This document shows, in pieces, positions 1 through 11,950 of a DNA stretch of 64,000 nt. Below the pieces are notes generated by a model. It was not told the origin of the DNA, searched no databases, and saw only the letters and a program-made list of their open reading frames with translations. A program made the translations under genes and the position numbers. Source of the stretch: Eonycteris spelaea. Its lineage: Eukaryota > Chordata > Mammalia > Chiroptera > Pteropodidae. The stretch covers positions 5,682,501 through 5,746,500 of the forward strand of contig PUFA01000021.1 of assembly GCA_003508835.1 (NCBI GenBank), read 5' to 3'. Positions within the stretch are counted from its first letter, which is position 1; each line of letters starts with the position of its first letter.

Positions 1-2680
1 CGTTTGATACATCACTTGGAAATTTCTGCTTGAAGTAGATTCTATGATCCCTTTATCGAACAGAGAGAAAAATGAAACTTTTTCAAGTAACACTTAAAAG
101 ATAAACTACGTCTTACAATCTCTTTTCTTCGGCTGTGACTAGTTAAGCTGCTTTGCTTCCTCGTCTTCAGAGCTGGTTGACACCTTGTTTTTCTAAGCTT
201 CCATCACACATGTGCCCGTTTAAAACTGATTCCATACACGGTGCGCGCGGGGTCCACAGTGGAACTCACACTGATGTTCACGAACGACCATACAGCATTT
301 CACACACAAGACTTCCTTTTACATGTGTTTCCTTCAAACACCTGTTTACTTCGGAGACACAGCCAGCACATGCGGGATCAAATTACAGAGACAACCAGGA
401 AAGAGATTTTTTAGCAATCAATCGATTTGAAATTAGCTTTTCCCTTCCCCACACTCCTCTAGCTCTTTGAATTTCCCTTAATTTAGCCCCATTTATTTTG
501 CATTGGAATTATTTCGGCTGTGACCTTAAGGCTGCATCGAGGCCTTCTGCAGGGCAGAAGGCATGCCATTGTTATGCGCACGCCCAGAAGGCGGCTGGGT
601 GTCCCAGGTGCTCAGTGCAAGTTGGCGATTACATGTGCTTTCAGCTCTTGGATGGACCGGGATTCGTGTGCAGGCCACCTCTGTGCTCCGTGCTCACTGG
701 ATCGGTGTCATGTGTCCGTCACACCATGTCAATACCGGCACTTTATGCTGTGGTTTGTGCTCTGCCCTATGACCCCCCCCCATCCTGGGTTTTCCAGGGC
801 CGTCTCAATGTGCAAAGGAAAAGAAAAAAAAAAAAAGCAATTGTGTACAACGTACAACGCGGGCGCAAACTCGTTTAGGTTGAGACGGGAGCTCTCCTAT
901 GATTGTTGGTCAGATGAACCACACATGGCACTGAAGAGGGCTGCACAGTGTCACCGCCTGGAGCGAATCGGGTCCGGGGTCACGCCCATCGTCACGGCCG
1001 GGTTCGTGGTGAGCTTTCTGGCTCAAGACTAGCTTGTCTTCCTGTGCTATCTGTGACCGCCTCTCCTCTCCACCCCACCTGGACCTTTATGCTGGGGCCT
1101 CCACTGGGGTCATCTCACGCCAAGCACCATGTCCCCAAGGTCATTCAGGTAGCTCTGCAGGTACTATCACGAGACGAGGAAGTGATAGACCTGAAGGACA
1201 GAGGCAAGTTACCTGAGGAACCTCTGCGATCAACACCAAAAGCACAGGTACGTGGTCAATTGACACGAACAGAAAATAACCTTAAACCATCACCGCCCGG
1301 GGGGGTCACGGCGACTTCCTTTGACGAAGAGGAAGGAAAGAGTGAGGATGCTCACTTTTACTTATACGTTTCCTCCAGCGTTTTAATACTCGTACATTAG
1401 TTTTAGATTTAAAAAAAAAATCAATGACGAAGCATAAAACACGAGGTCAGTGCTTCCGTGAAACCTTTCACTCTTTCTTGTCTCCCCCTCCCCCCGCACT
1501 CGAGTGACACACTTGCCAGGGGTGTGGCAGTTCCCCACCTGGTGACCGTGTCCCTCTCGGATGGGAGTCTCTGGAGCGAAAGCGGCTGGAGCAGGGAACA
1601 TTTACTGCCAAGACCCCGTGCCAGGCCTGAGCGCCTGGTGGCGTTCGCACACAATCTGGTGACGTCTGCGGTGGCATCAAAGCACCCCAAACGACGAAGA
1701 GACCCAGACGTGTGCCTCCACGCCTAGGCGGCTTCAGCTGCGCATACCCCGCAGGTACTCAGAGAATCCCCCGTTACTGACGTCGCTGAATCATCGGAGG
1801 GGAACGGGCCGCCCTCGTTCCGCGGAGAAGCCGCCCATGGAGACTGAGTGGTGGTGGCTTCTGCGGGGGCGGCTTGTCCGAATGAAGACGACAGGGACGA
1901 CAGACCCGGCAGGGCTCGTGCGCCCCCTGGACCCACAACACGGGACCTGGAGGGAGGGGACCTGGCTGCCCCGCTGTCACCGTGCGGGCCCAGCAGGCGG
2001 GGCAGGGACCTGCTCCTGAACTCAACACTCGGGCTGAGGAGCAGGACTCTCCCACAGAGGGGGAAGGACTTGTGGTTTTGGACAGGGACCTGGGGACCGA
2101 CAGGCGGGCTCCTCCATTTTGACTGAGCCTGGTGTGCTAAGCCAGCCCCTTCCGTTTACCAAAACCACGCGGGCTCACGGGTCACCAGGGCAAATTCTTG
2201 TTGGCGCCCTTTTACCCAAAGTGCATCATCTGCGCCAAGTCCTTCTTGCCACCAACTGGCCGGTCCCCAGGGCGGGCTGCCAGAGCGTGCATCCCAGTGG
2301 TTCTCCCCCTGCCTGCTGCAGCTCTGTGGGGTCGTGCAGGTGAACACCCGTGACATCTGGAAAGGAAGCCGAAGCAAGCCTCCTCCACCCGCCTGGTGAA
2401 TTCACGTCATTCAAAAGGCACTTCTGGCTGGTCTTTTTCCAGCATCTTGCCCACAGTTCAGAGCCAAGGATGTCAGAGGATAAGACCGTGCCCCTGAAGT
2501 TAATGGGATTTGCTGAGCTGAACTTCCAAGCTGCGTGGACCAGAGACTCCGTTTTATCCCCCCACCACTGCATGCTGGGAGGAGACAGCCTGTCCCACAG
2601 GCCCGCAGGTGGGGAGGGACAGCTCCCAGGAACAGGGCTTCATGGATGATTCATCCGCACCTGATTTACATTACTCTAAA
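1..2680. other. GC- and CpG-rich intronic sequence, no gene seen
   Basis: This stretch has many CpG dinucleotides and several overlapping open frames on both strands. None resembles a known protein or has splice or start context. The densest CpG part is about 1700-2050. I recognise no young repeat here. Confidence 0.6.
1700..2050. promoter_or_regulatory. CpG-dense patch (possible small CpG island)
   Basis: CG dinucleotides are closely spaced (for example gacgtcgctgaatcatcgg near 1779 and ccgcggagaagccgcccatg near 1819). This is well above an average mammalian intron. Whether it meets a formal CpG-island threshold was not computed. It could be an unmethylated regulatory element or simply part of the GC-biased block from 1 to 11.9 kb. 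Confidence 0.35.
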
Positions 2681-2681
2681 T

Positions 2682-3378
2682 TGGGACTTTTGAGCTGACG
2701 AGATTTAGAACTTTGAGTTGATGCTGTAATGGGGTGAGACCTTTGGGGGCTGTGAGATGGGATGAAACTCCGTGGGATGGAGGTGAATTTGGGGAGCCAG
2801 AGGGTGACCGTGATAGGCCAACCAGCGGCCCCAAAGGTGTCTCCGTCCCAAGTTCCCAGAACCTGTGCCCAGGCTGCCTAACATGGTAAAGGGCCTTGGC
2901 AGATGGAGCTGAAGCTACGCGCTCTGAAACAGGCCGATTGTCCTGAGTGACCCCTGCGGGCCCCATTCAAGCGCACGAGCTTTACAAGCAGAGAACATTC
3001 TCTGGCTCCAGGGAGCGGTGCAGCAGCAGGAGAAGTCAGAAAGGTCGCAAGCGTGAGGACGAAGCGCCCATCACCTGCTCTGTCGGGGACAGAGAGGCTG
3101 CTAGCTCGCCGCTGACCGCCCGCAAGGAAATAGAGGCCTCCGTCCTACGGCCACAAGGGACTGGATTCTGGATTCTGGTCGCAGCCTGAAGGAGCTTGGA
3201 AGTGGATTCCCCTGAGGGCCACGGGTAAGGAACACAACCCTGCTGACGCCTTGATCGTACACCGGTCAGACCGGCGTCAGGTTTCTCACTCCCAGCAACT
3301 GGAGGACAATCCGTGTGGGTTGTCCCAAGTCACCACGTTTGCGGGAATTCCTCACAGCAGCCACAGGGAGGTGAGACA
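2682..3378 (+). repeat. MaLR element: end of internal region plus LTR, GC-drifted
   Basis: Positions 2682-2809 resemble the end of a MaLR (MST/THE1-like) internal sequence, with the pattern actttgagttgatgctg...gaatttggggagccagagg. The LTR follows from about 2810 (ccagaacctgtg, then catggtaaagggccttggca). Its tail (ctgacgccttgatc, then ctcacagcagccacaggga) matches the end of MLT1-type LTRs. The usual AATAAA and T-rich end has become GC-rich. Subfamily is uncertain. Confidence 0.6.
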
Positions 3379-3957
3379 CAGCTTTGAGCTCGCTCACTCG
3401 AGGGTAAATGGGGTTTTCCCCAACGTCATCCCTTCACGCTTCACGCTTCACCCCTTCTCTGGAAAACTGCTCCTCTGCGGTGGGCACGTGCACGTTTCAA
3501 GGAGATCCTTCGAGATGATCCGATAACTGGACTGATTTGATGAAAATCGAGGTGCGCACGCATCAGGAAGTCAGACTCCTTCGTAGCGGCATGTGTGTGG
3601 GGGGGGCGGGGGGAGGGGTGGCAGATGAAGCACCTGCCACCGGCTACGCAAGGCCAGGCCCCCGTAACTCAGGGCACGCCCTCTGCGCAAGGGACACCGA
3701 CGTGACACGGCATGCACTTCGCGGGCAAGAGAGTATTGCTTCCCTCTGTCCCACTGCTGATTTGACCGAGCCACAGGAGTGCCACCAGATCTGTGGCTGT
3801 CAGCTGGGCCCAGGTCGCTCTCCTGCTTGGCTGATGCTGTGCACTTCTGCCGGTCCTCTCTGGAGCAGAGGAGGGAGGCCCCCCAAAACCTCAGTCCTCA
3901 CGGCTCCCACTGAGCAGAAGGTGCAGCAGCTGGTCTTGTGTGCTGTGGGGGTTGGGG

Positions 3958-4011
3958 GTAAGGGACAGGGACGAGGCGGCTTCTGTAAGGGACGGGGACG
4001 AGGCAGCCTCC
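3958..4011. repeat. Two-copy 27-bp tandem repeat
   Basis: The unit gtaagggacagggacgaggc plus seven bases occurs twice in direct succession, with three mismatches between copies. It is purine-rich and looks like a short minisatellite seed. Confidence 0.8.
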
Positions 4012-4019
4012 CAGCTGAG

Positions 4020-7000
4020 TCTGCAGTGCGGCCTCAGGCCCAAGTGAACCTCAGCATGCGAAGCACCAACTCCGTACAGGATGCTGCCACCAGTATGGGC
4101 CTAGCCACTCCTCTGCAAGCTTCTATTGGGTACCAAAAATGGAAGGCTGACTTTTCTTGAAAAGCTCCTGCCTTCTCTCTCCACGTCCGTGTTTTCAAAG
4201 CTGGCCCTCCGCCACAGCCGAGTCGGAACGGTTTCCAGAGGAATAAATTTCCCTCCTTTTCTCTTCTTGCCTTTTCTTTTCCTAAGATGGGCGCAGCCTC
4301 GCTGTTTGGTTCCTACTACGCACCTTACCGTCTTCTCCCCGGGAAGGTGATTTCTTTATCAGGCAGGACGAGGGTGGCTTGGTAATCACTCTGCCGAGCT
4401 GCAGAGATGGAAGGCTTCGGTGGCCTGAGGAACTACTACCTCGTGGGGCCGGCAGTGAGCAGGGCTGCTGTGCTGTCCCCTGGAGAGGCAGCCTCTATGT
4501 TGACATCCGCCCCCCCCCCCCGCACCCCACCTGCACCCGTGACTGCACACCAGCAGACAGAGGCGCCTGGGTCCTCTTCCGTCGACTCAGCATCCGGGCA
4601 CACTGTTCCAGGACGCCCAGCGCGGCACCAGGCACGCCTGAGTTAAAGGACACCCTAGAGTTGTCAAGTGCTACCTAGGGCTTTAGCGACACGGGTCCAA
4701 TGAAAATCGATGGACACCACGGTGCTTGCTGCTCTCGGACACGTCTGCTGAAAGTTTCCCATCGGGCTGAACTGCAAGGAAGTCACAGGGGGAAAAGGGT
4801 GAATGCCGTGCGGCCAAAGCCGTTGACCGTGCACTTGACTTGGTGGCTCTTTGGGCTCCGAGAACGTCCACCGTGGTGGTTTCCTGATGGTGCCCTTAGG
4901 GGGACTGAGCCGACTCATGGCACCTCGAGGTTCTAGTGACCAGACCACGTCTCGAGCGTGGGGTGGTGCCGTGTGGCCCAGTCCCCTGGCCGACACCCAC
5001 CCACCCTGCCTTCCACCAACGCCTGGAACACTTCGTTCCGGCTCGTCTGGGGCGGCCTCTTCATTCTCCTGTGTTGACTCAGAATTGGGGTGCGTCTCAC
5101 CCTGGACGCCCCCACTCCCAACCTCGGTCCCGCACCTCTGCTCCCCATCATGTCCACCCGCTTCCAACCCCAGGGCAGTGAGCGCGTTCGCCAAACAAAA
5201 CCATCCGCCAACCCCACGCAGCCCCCTGGCGAATGCAACAGCAGCAAAAAGACAAAGTCATGGGTCGAAGGCAAATTAAGTTAAGAAATGAATAAAGCCC
5301 AGTGTTTTCCTCCTTTGAGCTAAACTGAATCATTTCTCATCAACCAACCGGGCTCCAGTTAATGTAAGTCACAAAACCTGAGCTTTAAAACACCTATCAC
5401 AAATTAAGATGCTAGAAACCACCGGAAAGAAGAAATGCGATATTCGCCTCACCGAGCAGGCAGCCTTCAGGAAAGCAAGCATCGTGGCCAAATGAAAAAT
5501 GAGCAATACGGAGACGATCCAATTCCTCTGTCTTCTAGGAAGCAGGAGAACAAAGCTGCCTAATAAAGGTAATTGGCTACTTGTCTTTTAAATGCCAGAC
5601 TGTGGGTTTGAAGAATTTCAAGATTTGGCCTTATGCTCTGGGTTATTAATAACTGTTACCAAAACAACCCTTCTCGCTCTCACTGCAATTCATCACCTAA
5701 TTCCCCCCCGTGCAGCCAATTTATTTACTTGCAGGAACTTTTAACAAATCATACGTCAAAGACTTATTAAAGCTGGGAATTCATGTGATTTTTAAAAGCT
5801 AACTTATCCCGGTGATGCACATCTCGTTTTCATGATGGCTTTGATCGCTCACTGATACCTTAGTGGACACCGATAAGAACAATCCAGAAAGCGTATTTAG
5901 AAGAAAGAACTGCATTTGCTCTTGGGTCCTGGTCCCTCTCTCTTCTCCTACCCCGTTATGCTCTAAGAAGTTGCCCAGCCCCTTCCGATGGTTTTTCCTG
6001 GGTACTCACTGGTACCACTGCCATCAGCATTTCTCCAAGCTGTCCGCTCCAGGACCTTGACTGGCAGGGAGGGTTAAGCGATTAGAATTAAACAGCCACC
6101 AGGCAGGACAGAGGAAGAGAGGACCCCCATTATTCTACTGCTCCGGGCCAGCCACCTATTGGTAAACGTTCTTTCCTGTTTTTTTTGGGGGGGGGAGGGA
6201 GGGGCAGGCAGAGGTTTGTCTTCTTACATTTCTTCCTTGGAAAAAAAAAATCTCCTTAAATTTGCGGCAAAAATACTAATAAAAATAGTCCCTGGATCAA
6301 AATCCCTGAAGTCCCATGTCCAATGAGCAGAAGGTGATTAAAAATAAAAACCACTTAATCTCTTTACCGACCTCTCCTCATCGCTATCTCTTGAATTTAG
6401 AAATCGTGGTGACTCACTGAGTAGTTTTCAATTGGGCCAAAGAACACGATAAATAATAATAATAATAAATCAGATTGGAGTTAATTTGGCAGGAGGTTAC
6501 TGCATAGGTCTAGCTAGGTCATGCAATTTTCGTTTGGCCAAAGATTGATTAAAACTGCTGTGGGTGTTTGTGGGGCTGTCGCCTCTCATCTTGTTTTAGG
6601 ATGGAACTATCTCGTGTAGGGATAGTGGGAGGCGGGACAGAGGAAACCATGCAAGAATACAAATACGCTCTGTATGTGAAAAAAAAAAAATCGCAGAACG
6701 CCGAGGAAGACTAGGATCACTGGGGCCTCTTACCTTTTTCCGAAAGGGAGAAGAGTGTACGTTTACTCTTCATTATTAAAATACATTCTTCCATTTGCGC
6801 AAGAACATTCTCGAAGAGTTATTAAAAGGAAGCAGGCGTTGGCTTCTGTGGAGGTGCCAGCCTCTTCCGAATCTAAGCGCTTGGTCTTAGTCGCGATTTG
6901 GGCACAATGTCCGAAGACAGGATCAGAGCAGTTCAGAGAGTGTGGGCCTTTGAAAATGGAGGCAGAAACAGCACCGACGTGGTTTAACTATTTGTCTCCG

Positions 7001-7030
7001 TCATCGGCATGACGGACTTTTCCTTCTTCG
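4020..7030. other. Intronic sequence without gene; CG-rich, then AT-rich from about 5300
   Basis: 4020-5280 continues the CpG-rich block. From about 5300 to 6550 the composition turns AT-rich, with homeodomain-like TAAT motifs and no recognisable repeat. There are G runs near 6187-6205 and A runs near 6241 and 6680. No coding sequence is supported. Confidence 0.55.
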
Positions 7031-7039
7031 TCTGGTGCT

Positions 7040-7145
7040 AGGATTCGAAAGATGGAGAAACTGAGGCTCGGGGCGGCTCCCTCGGTCACCCAGGATCACA
7101 CGGCTCGTCAGGTCTGGATTTGAGTGTCGACTCTGTTGGTTTGGG
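7040..7145 (-). repeat. MIR fragment (antisense)
   Basis: The order gagaaactgaggctcgg, then cacccaggatcacacggct, then gtctggatttgagt is the MIR core read on its reverse strand. It is diverged, as expected for an old SINE. Confidence 0.75.
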
Positions 7146-7189
7146 GTTTAAACCCGTGACGACACCCACGACAGCTTTGCACTCAGAGT

Positions 7190-7600
7190 GTCCGAAGCTC
7201 GCAGCGTTACGGCCGGGCCCAGTCCGGGCTCGGCAGACAGAGCCGGCGCTGTCCCCGGTCCCACCTGCCACTCTGCCAGCTCGCTCCCTCCCCCGCTCTC
7301 TCCCCCGCCCCTCGAATCCGCTGTGCCCCGTGGCCCTGTCCCCTGCACAGGGGACATCGCGTCTCGGCCTGCTCGCCCAGCTTCCATGGCGGCTGCAAAG
7401 AATCCGCCTCAAAAAGACCCTCAGCAACTGGCTCTGACGGGCCTTCCCCACCACAGGGACCCTCAGGTCCCTCCCTGCGGGCCATGCCTGGGGCCAGCCC
7501 GTCCCCAAACACACACGGGGATCCTTTGGGGAGGGGGACCACCTGTCCCCGCGGCCCCATCCCCTGCACACTCCCCTCACCCCAGTGCAGCCTCTGCACT
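7190..7600. other. GC-rich, CpG-containing patch
   Basis: This follows the MIR and is C- and CpG-rich (acggccgggcccagtccggg near 7210). Open frames on both strands are a by-product of few stop codons. No promoter motif can be assigned. Confidence 0.35.
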
Positions 7601-7959
7601 GCCTTCTTTAGACGTTCACGTGGAGTCCGTGACTGTCACTCAGCGCCTTCCAGCCGTTTCCGGTGGGCTTTTTTCCTGGCAGTAAGTACACTGTGCATTA
7701 CGCACCATGGCGCAGGTCCCTTTTTACCTTTTAGGCCACATGTCATGTCTTACTCACTTTCGTTTCTTCGGTATCTCACAGAGTCCTGGGCACATCCTAG
7801 AAATTCGGCGTGAGAGACATCGTCCGTTTCATCCAAGCCGTGAGCGCTTGGCCGAGGAGCAGATGGTGAGACGGTCACGGCCACTCTAGTGATCCGCAGC
7901 AGGGCAGGCAGGCAGCGCTGCTTGGTGCCGACGGGCTGGCTTCGAGGCAGTCACGTCAC

Positions 7960-8165
7960 GGGAAGGCATTCTATTGGATTCTGGAAAGCACGGGTTTGCT
8001 TCTCCGTTCACGTTCTACTACCGTGAGCTTCAGGATAAATTGCTTGCCCTCTCTGAGCTGCACTGTCTTCTGATTTAAAATTGGGGAAAAAACCCTGAAT
8101 AACCTGTCCTTTAGGAAGCTGTTACGAGAATTAAGTGATGATTAGAGGTATTATAGATTTTCTTG
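7960..8165 (+). repeat. MIR copy (sense)
   Basis: The central part, ttgcttgccctctctgagct followed by aaaattggggaaaaaaccct and gaattaagtgatga, follows the MIR consensus (loss of a tRNA-like head, core, then the ATTAAATGA region). Confidence 0.75.
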
Positions 8166-8579
8166 CCCACGTAGCACTACAGCGATGCTGGTTTTGATAT
8201 TTAACTGTGCTGATAAGCTGACAGTCCAACACCTTCCTTCACACGAGCTGGATGAGGAATTCATACCGTAATAATCAAGGGCGACGTGAGCACACTCCAA
8301 GGACAAAACGTATAACCCAACCAGCAAAGAGTGCCCAAGAGAAAGATATTCTGCTGTTTGGTAAAACTGATATGTTGGTTTGAGTTAGCAGAAATATCAC
8401 AAACATCTACAGCAGAAAACAAGCAGGTACGTGACTCTGAGCAATGAGAGTGTGAAGACTAGTGATCTTGCAAACAGAGTTACCTCTGCCACCGGGAAGA
8501 TTTTATGAGTAGGCGGTAATATTCATAGATTCCGTACTTTGATGAAAAATTAGTACACGACAGTCAGTCAGCAAAGCAG

Positions 8580-8740
8580 CAAGAGAAGGGCCATTCACTC
8601 ATTCATTCACGTAAAAGCTATTTATCAGGGGTCTACCAGGGGCCAGATGGTGTCCTAGGGCTGGGGCATCTATGATTAAAAAAAAGACATGATCCTCATG
8701 GAGATAAGGGGCCCAGCACGGGGCTGGGGACTCGGAAGGT
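8580..8740 (-). repeat. L2 3'-end fragment (antisense)
   Basis: The pattern ttcactcattcattcacg, then tttatcaggggtctaccagg, then cctagggctggggcatc and tcctcatggagataag is the reverse strand of the L2 3' end. Confidence 0.75.
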
Positions 8741-8959
8741 CTGGCCCGCTTCGTCCCCATAAGCTGCAACGCGCTGACATCAGTCCTAGGAGTTTTAAAA
8801 TAAAAACTGTAACGTTCGCAGAGTCCCTTTCATCTAAGGACTCATGCCGAGTGATAGAGAGACAAACGGCTTTAATAAACCAGCAGCTGGAGAGTACACT
8901 TCTCTGAAAACAAAAAAGGCAAAAGAAAAGGCAGATAATGTGACAGAAAGAGAGTAGTC

Positions 8960-9352
8960 TGGGCCGGCAAATATCATAGTGATGGACACGCACCATTGGG
9001 TACGGGAGGCCCGTGGAAAACAGTCTGCTGGTTCCGCAAAAGGCTACGGGTACAGGGGCCGTGTGACCCAGCAAACAGCCGAAACTGCTGACGCGCAGTA
9101 CTCAAACCAAGCACGGACTGCGTGCCAACAGCAGCCTTAGTCACAACGGCCAGAGGGTGGACACTACCCAGGTGTCCACCGACAGGCGAGCAAAGCAACT
9201 GCTTCTGTGCACCAGGTGTCCTGCTCGGGTTGTGACGACATTTCGAAACTCGACAGAGGCGGCTGCTTTGTGTTGTGAATGCGCTGACGCCACGAAGTGC
9301 CGTTCACTTCTAAGTGGTTCATTTGACATTAGGTGAATTTCATCAGTGGTTT
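8960..9352 (+). repeat. L1 3'-end fragment, strongly GC-drifted
   Basis: cacaacggccagagggtgga and caggtgtccaccgacaggcg match the L1 3' segment that follows ORF2. The tail tgccgttcacttctaagtgg and gacattaggtgaatttcatc matches the L1 3' end. Several usual A/T positions are now G/C. It is followed by a run of about 17 T. Confidence 0.65.
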
Positions 9353-9379
9353 TTTTTTTTTTTTTTTTAATTTAAGGAA

Positions 9380-11950
9380 ACAAAGGAAAAGGTAGCGAAA
9401 GAAATGCTGAGGAAGTGGGTGGTCACGCTGGAGCCTAAATGCAAGGCGCCCGTTGGGAGGAGGGACGCGTCTTTGGGCTGGTCAGGGACCCACAGGCCAC
9501 ACTGACCTGCTCTCCTGGTGTGCTGTGCTTCTCAGCCTCCAGCCGCATGGGAACTGAAGCCCCCGGAGTGTAAAAAGACTCTAAAGAAACAGGAGGAAGC
9601 TTGTGGGCCCTGCGACGTGGCAGGTAGGGAGCCCTCGTCTGCCAACAGCGTTCCTGCCCCCGTGGCCACGTGGGTGCTCTGGACCCACGGCTTTGGCTTT
9701 CTGAGCTGCTGTCCCCTGCAGGAAGAGGCTGTCAGTTGTCTCCTGAAGGTCTCCGTCTAAGCTCGCAGGGGATCCTGGCTGGTGCCTCAGAGGACACAGT
9801 ACCATAACTTGTCTCAAGGGTCTCCCCTCCAACAGACGGGCTCTGGAGAATCGTAACAACTGCAATCCCGGCTCCTCTGTGACCCTGTCACTGTGGGCCC
9901 TGGCTGAGGACACTGCTTCCTCGGATTCAGGGAGCGCTGGCCTCTCAATCTATGTCAGCTGCTTAGGGAGTGAGAGGGGTCAGATGACATTTAATCACGT
10001 GTGCTCGTCAGGGGAGAAAAGAAAAAACATTCCTTTCTGTTCTAGGAAGAAACTTTTCAGCACCGCTTTCGCTCAGGCTGAGAGTGACGGCCCTTTGGGC
10101 GCTGGCAAGAGTCTAAGTGAAGGTCTGAAATCAGTTTCCTCCAACACCTGTGAGCAGTACCCCCTATGCCAGACCGGACGCCGGGCTTCCTGGCAGGCCT
10201 TACAAGGACGCAGTGCTTTTTCTTACTTGAAATAATTATTTTTTTTGCTATAAGCGTCATCGGCTCCAACCACTTGACCCGAACTACTTGAGTAGACAGA
10301 GAGCTCTTAGAGCACTTAAGTACCAATCACGATGACAATGCTTTCATTTAGCGGGACCTTTGTTTTCTTTTTCTTTTTTCTATATAAATTAGCGATGACC
10401 AATTACACTGTTGGTCCAAAATAAGATCGGGCCAAATCTAAGTGCAGGAAAAACAGGCTGGACCCACGACTCCAGATGGGACTATTCTGAAGAATAACGG
10501 GGGTGACTCCCGGCTGGCCTCTTCTGGGGTACTGCCGTCGTCACGCAAAATCGCTGTGCCAGCACAGCACCTCTCCGGTACTGTCCCCTTCAGAGCGTAA
10601 GGAGTGGTGAGGGTTCCTTAGTGCCGGTCGGTATGTCCACAGCACAGCATCTTCCTTGCAGACTGGACACTTGTTATGGGGTTAATAATGATGCCTTTTA
10701 CCTCTATGGGACAGTAACGAAGGACGTAGGGTTAATCGGAAGTCCTGGCATGTCTGTCCCTTGACTTGGCAGACTGAAAGACTGAAAAATGAATTTATGA
10801 CAGAGGCAGAAAACACAGCGTCCTGAAACTCCACGTCGAGGGCCACTGATCCATTAGCACTTGTTATTATTGCTTTTTTTGCTTACACCTTTCAGAGAAA
10901 AGGAAATGCAGACCAGGCATGAAAGCCGGGCAGAGCTACCCTCTCTTTGGCTTTTCTTAAGGAAGACATTTCAGCTGGTACTTGCAGAAGCTTCTACTAG
11001 CTTAGTACAAGAACTTTCTAACGAGAACGGAGGAATAACGATTTTTTTTCCTTTCGGTAGCTTCCCCAATTCTCTGTTTTCAGGATGAGCCACTTTCTGA
11101 GATGCACAAGGCTCGGTCACTGTTAGGCCATCAGGAGGAAACCGAGGAGAGAATCTCCCACCCCCCCACCTGCCGCCATGACCTTCCCGTTGTCATTCTC
11201 TCTGTGATCAGAGACGCCATTTCTCAGTCCTCCCTATCACAGCTCCAAAGGGTGCCAGACAGAAACCCAGGGAGCCCGACGTGGCCCTCGGCCCCCGCCC
11301 AGAGGTCTGTCCAGTGAAGAAGCAGCCACGGGACATCTCTGTTCGCCCGCACGGCGACGTGGAGCCGAGAACCCTGAAGGGGTCCGTGAGACCAGCGTGA
11401 CGAATCCTAACCTTTCCCACTCTTCATTTCAAATATTCTCGGTCCACTCAGGAAGAAATGAAACTTCTTTCCAACCTTCTCGGGTAATTAAGGAAGAACT
11501 AGACTCCAGAAAAAGAGAACGAAGGGAGAGACAGAATTAAGGGGTGGGCTGCTTCGAGCAGAGCTGGCAGCCAGCTCGTCGCTCTGAGTCAGCAGGCGGC
11601 GGGCAGGACGCGTGACCTCTGAGCGGGTGACTCTGCAAAGCGTTCCTCGTGGCTCTCACTGGTCGTTTCCTTTCCTTCCAGAGTGGTCACACGGCTACAA
11701 GGTGGAGGTTTTCGTTCAGTATTCATGAACATGGGCTAGCTTCCACTCTCTCTGCTCCTTCTCTCATGAGCTGTACTTGTCTCCTTGTTTTTTGGGTTTT
11801 TTTGGTCTCAATTCTGGTAAACGCTGGCTTTATTTATTTGAAAATAAGTGCCACTTTGAAAAGGAGAAAGAGAAATGGTAGGAAAAGGGATGAGTTACAA
11901 TACTGGAGAGGCTTAGTATACAGGAAATAATTGAAACCGCTCGGCGGGCT
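9380..11950. other. GC-rich intronic sequence without gene
   Basis: No coding exon or clear repeat is recognised. CpG remains frequent to about 11.6 kb (for example caggcggcgggcaggacgcg near 11590). After about 11.9 kb the composition changes sharply to AT-rich. Confidence 0.55.

Noticed and set aside
3537..4160. 207-residue open frame on the plus strand
   Set aside because: It lies in CpG-rich DNA, includes the 27-bp tandem repeat, and shows no known motif or splice context.
7086..7685. Overlapping Pro/Gly/Arg-rich frames on both strands
   Set aside because: Typical of GC-rich non-coding DNA; both strands are equally open and none shows a domain.
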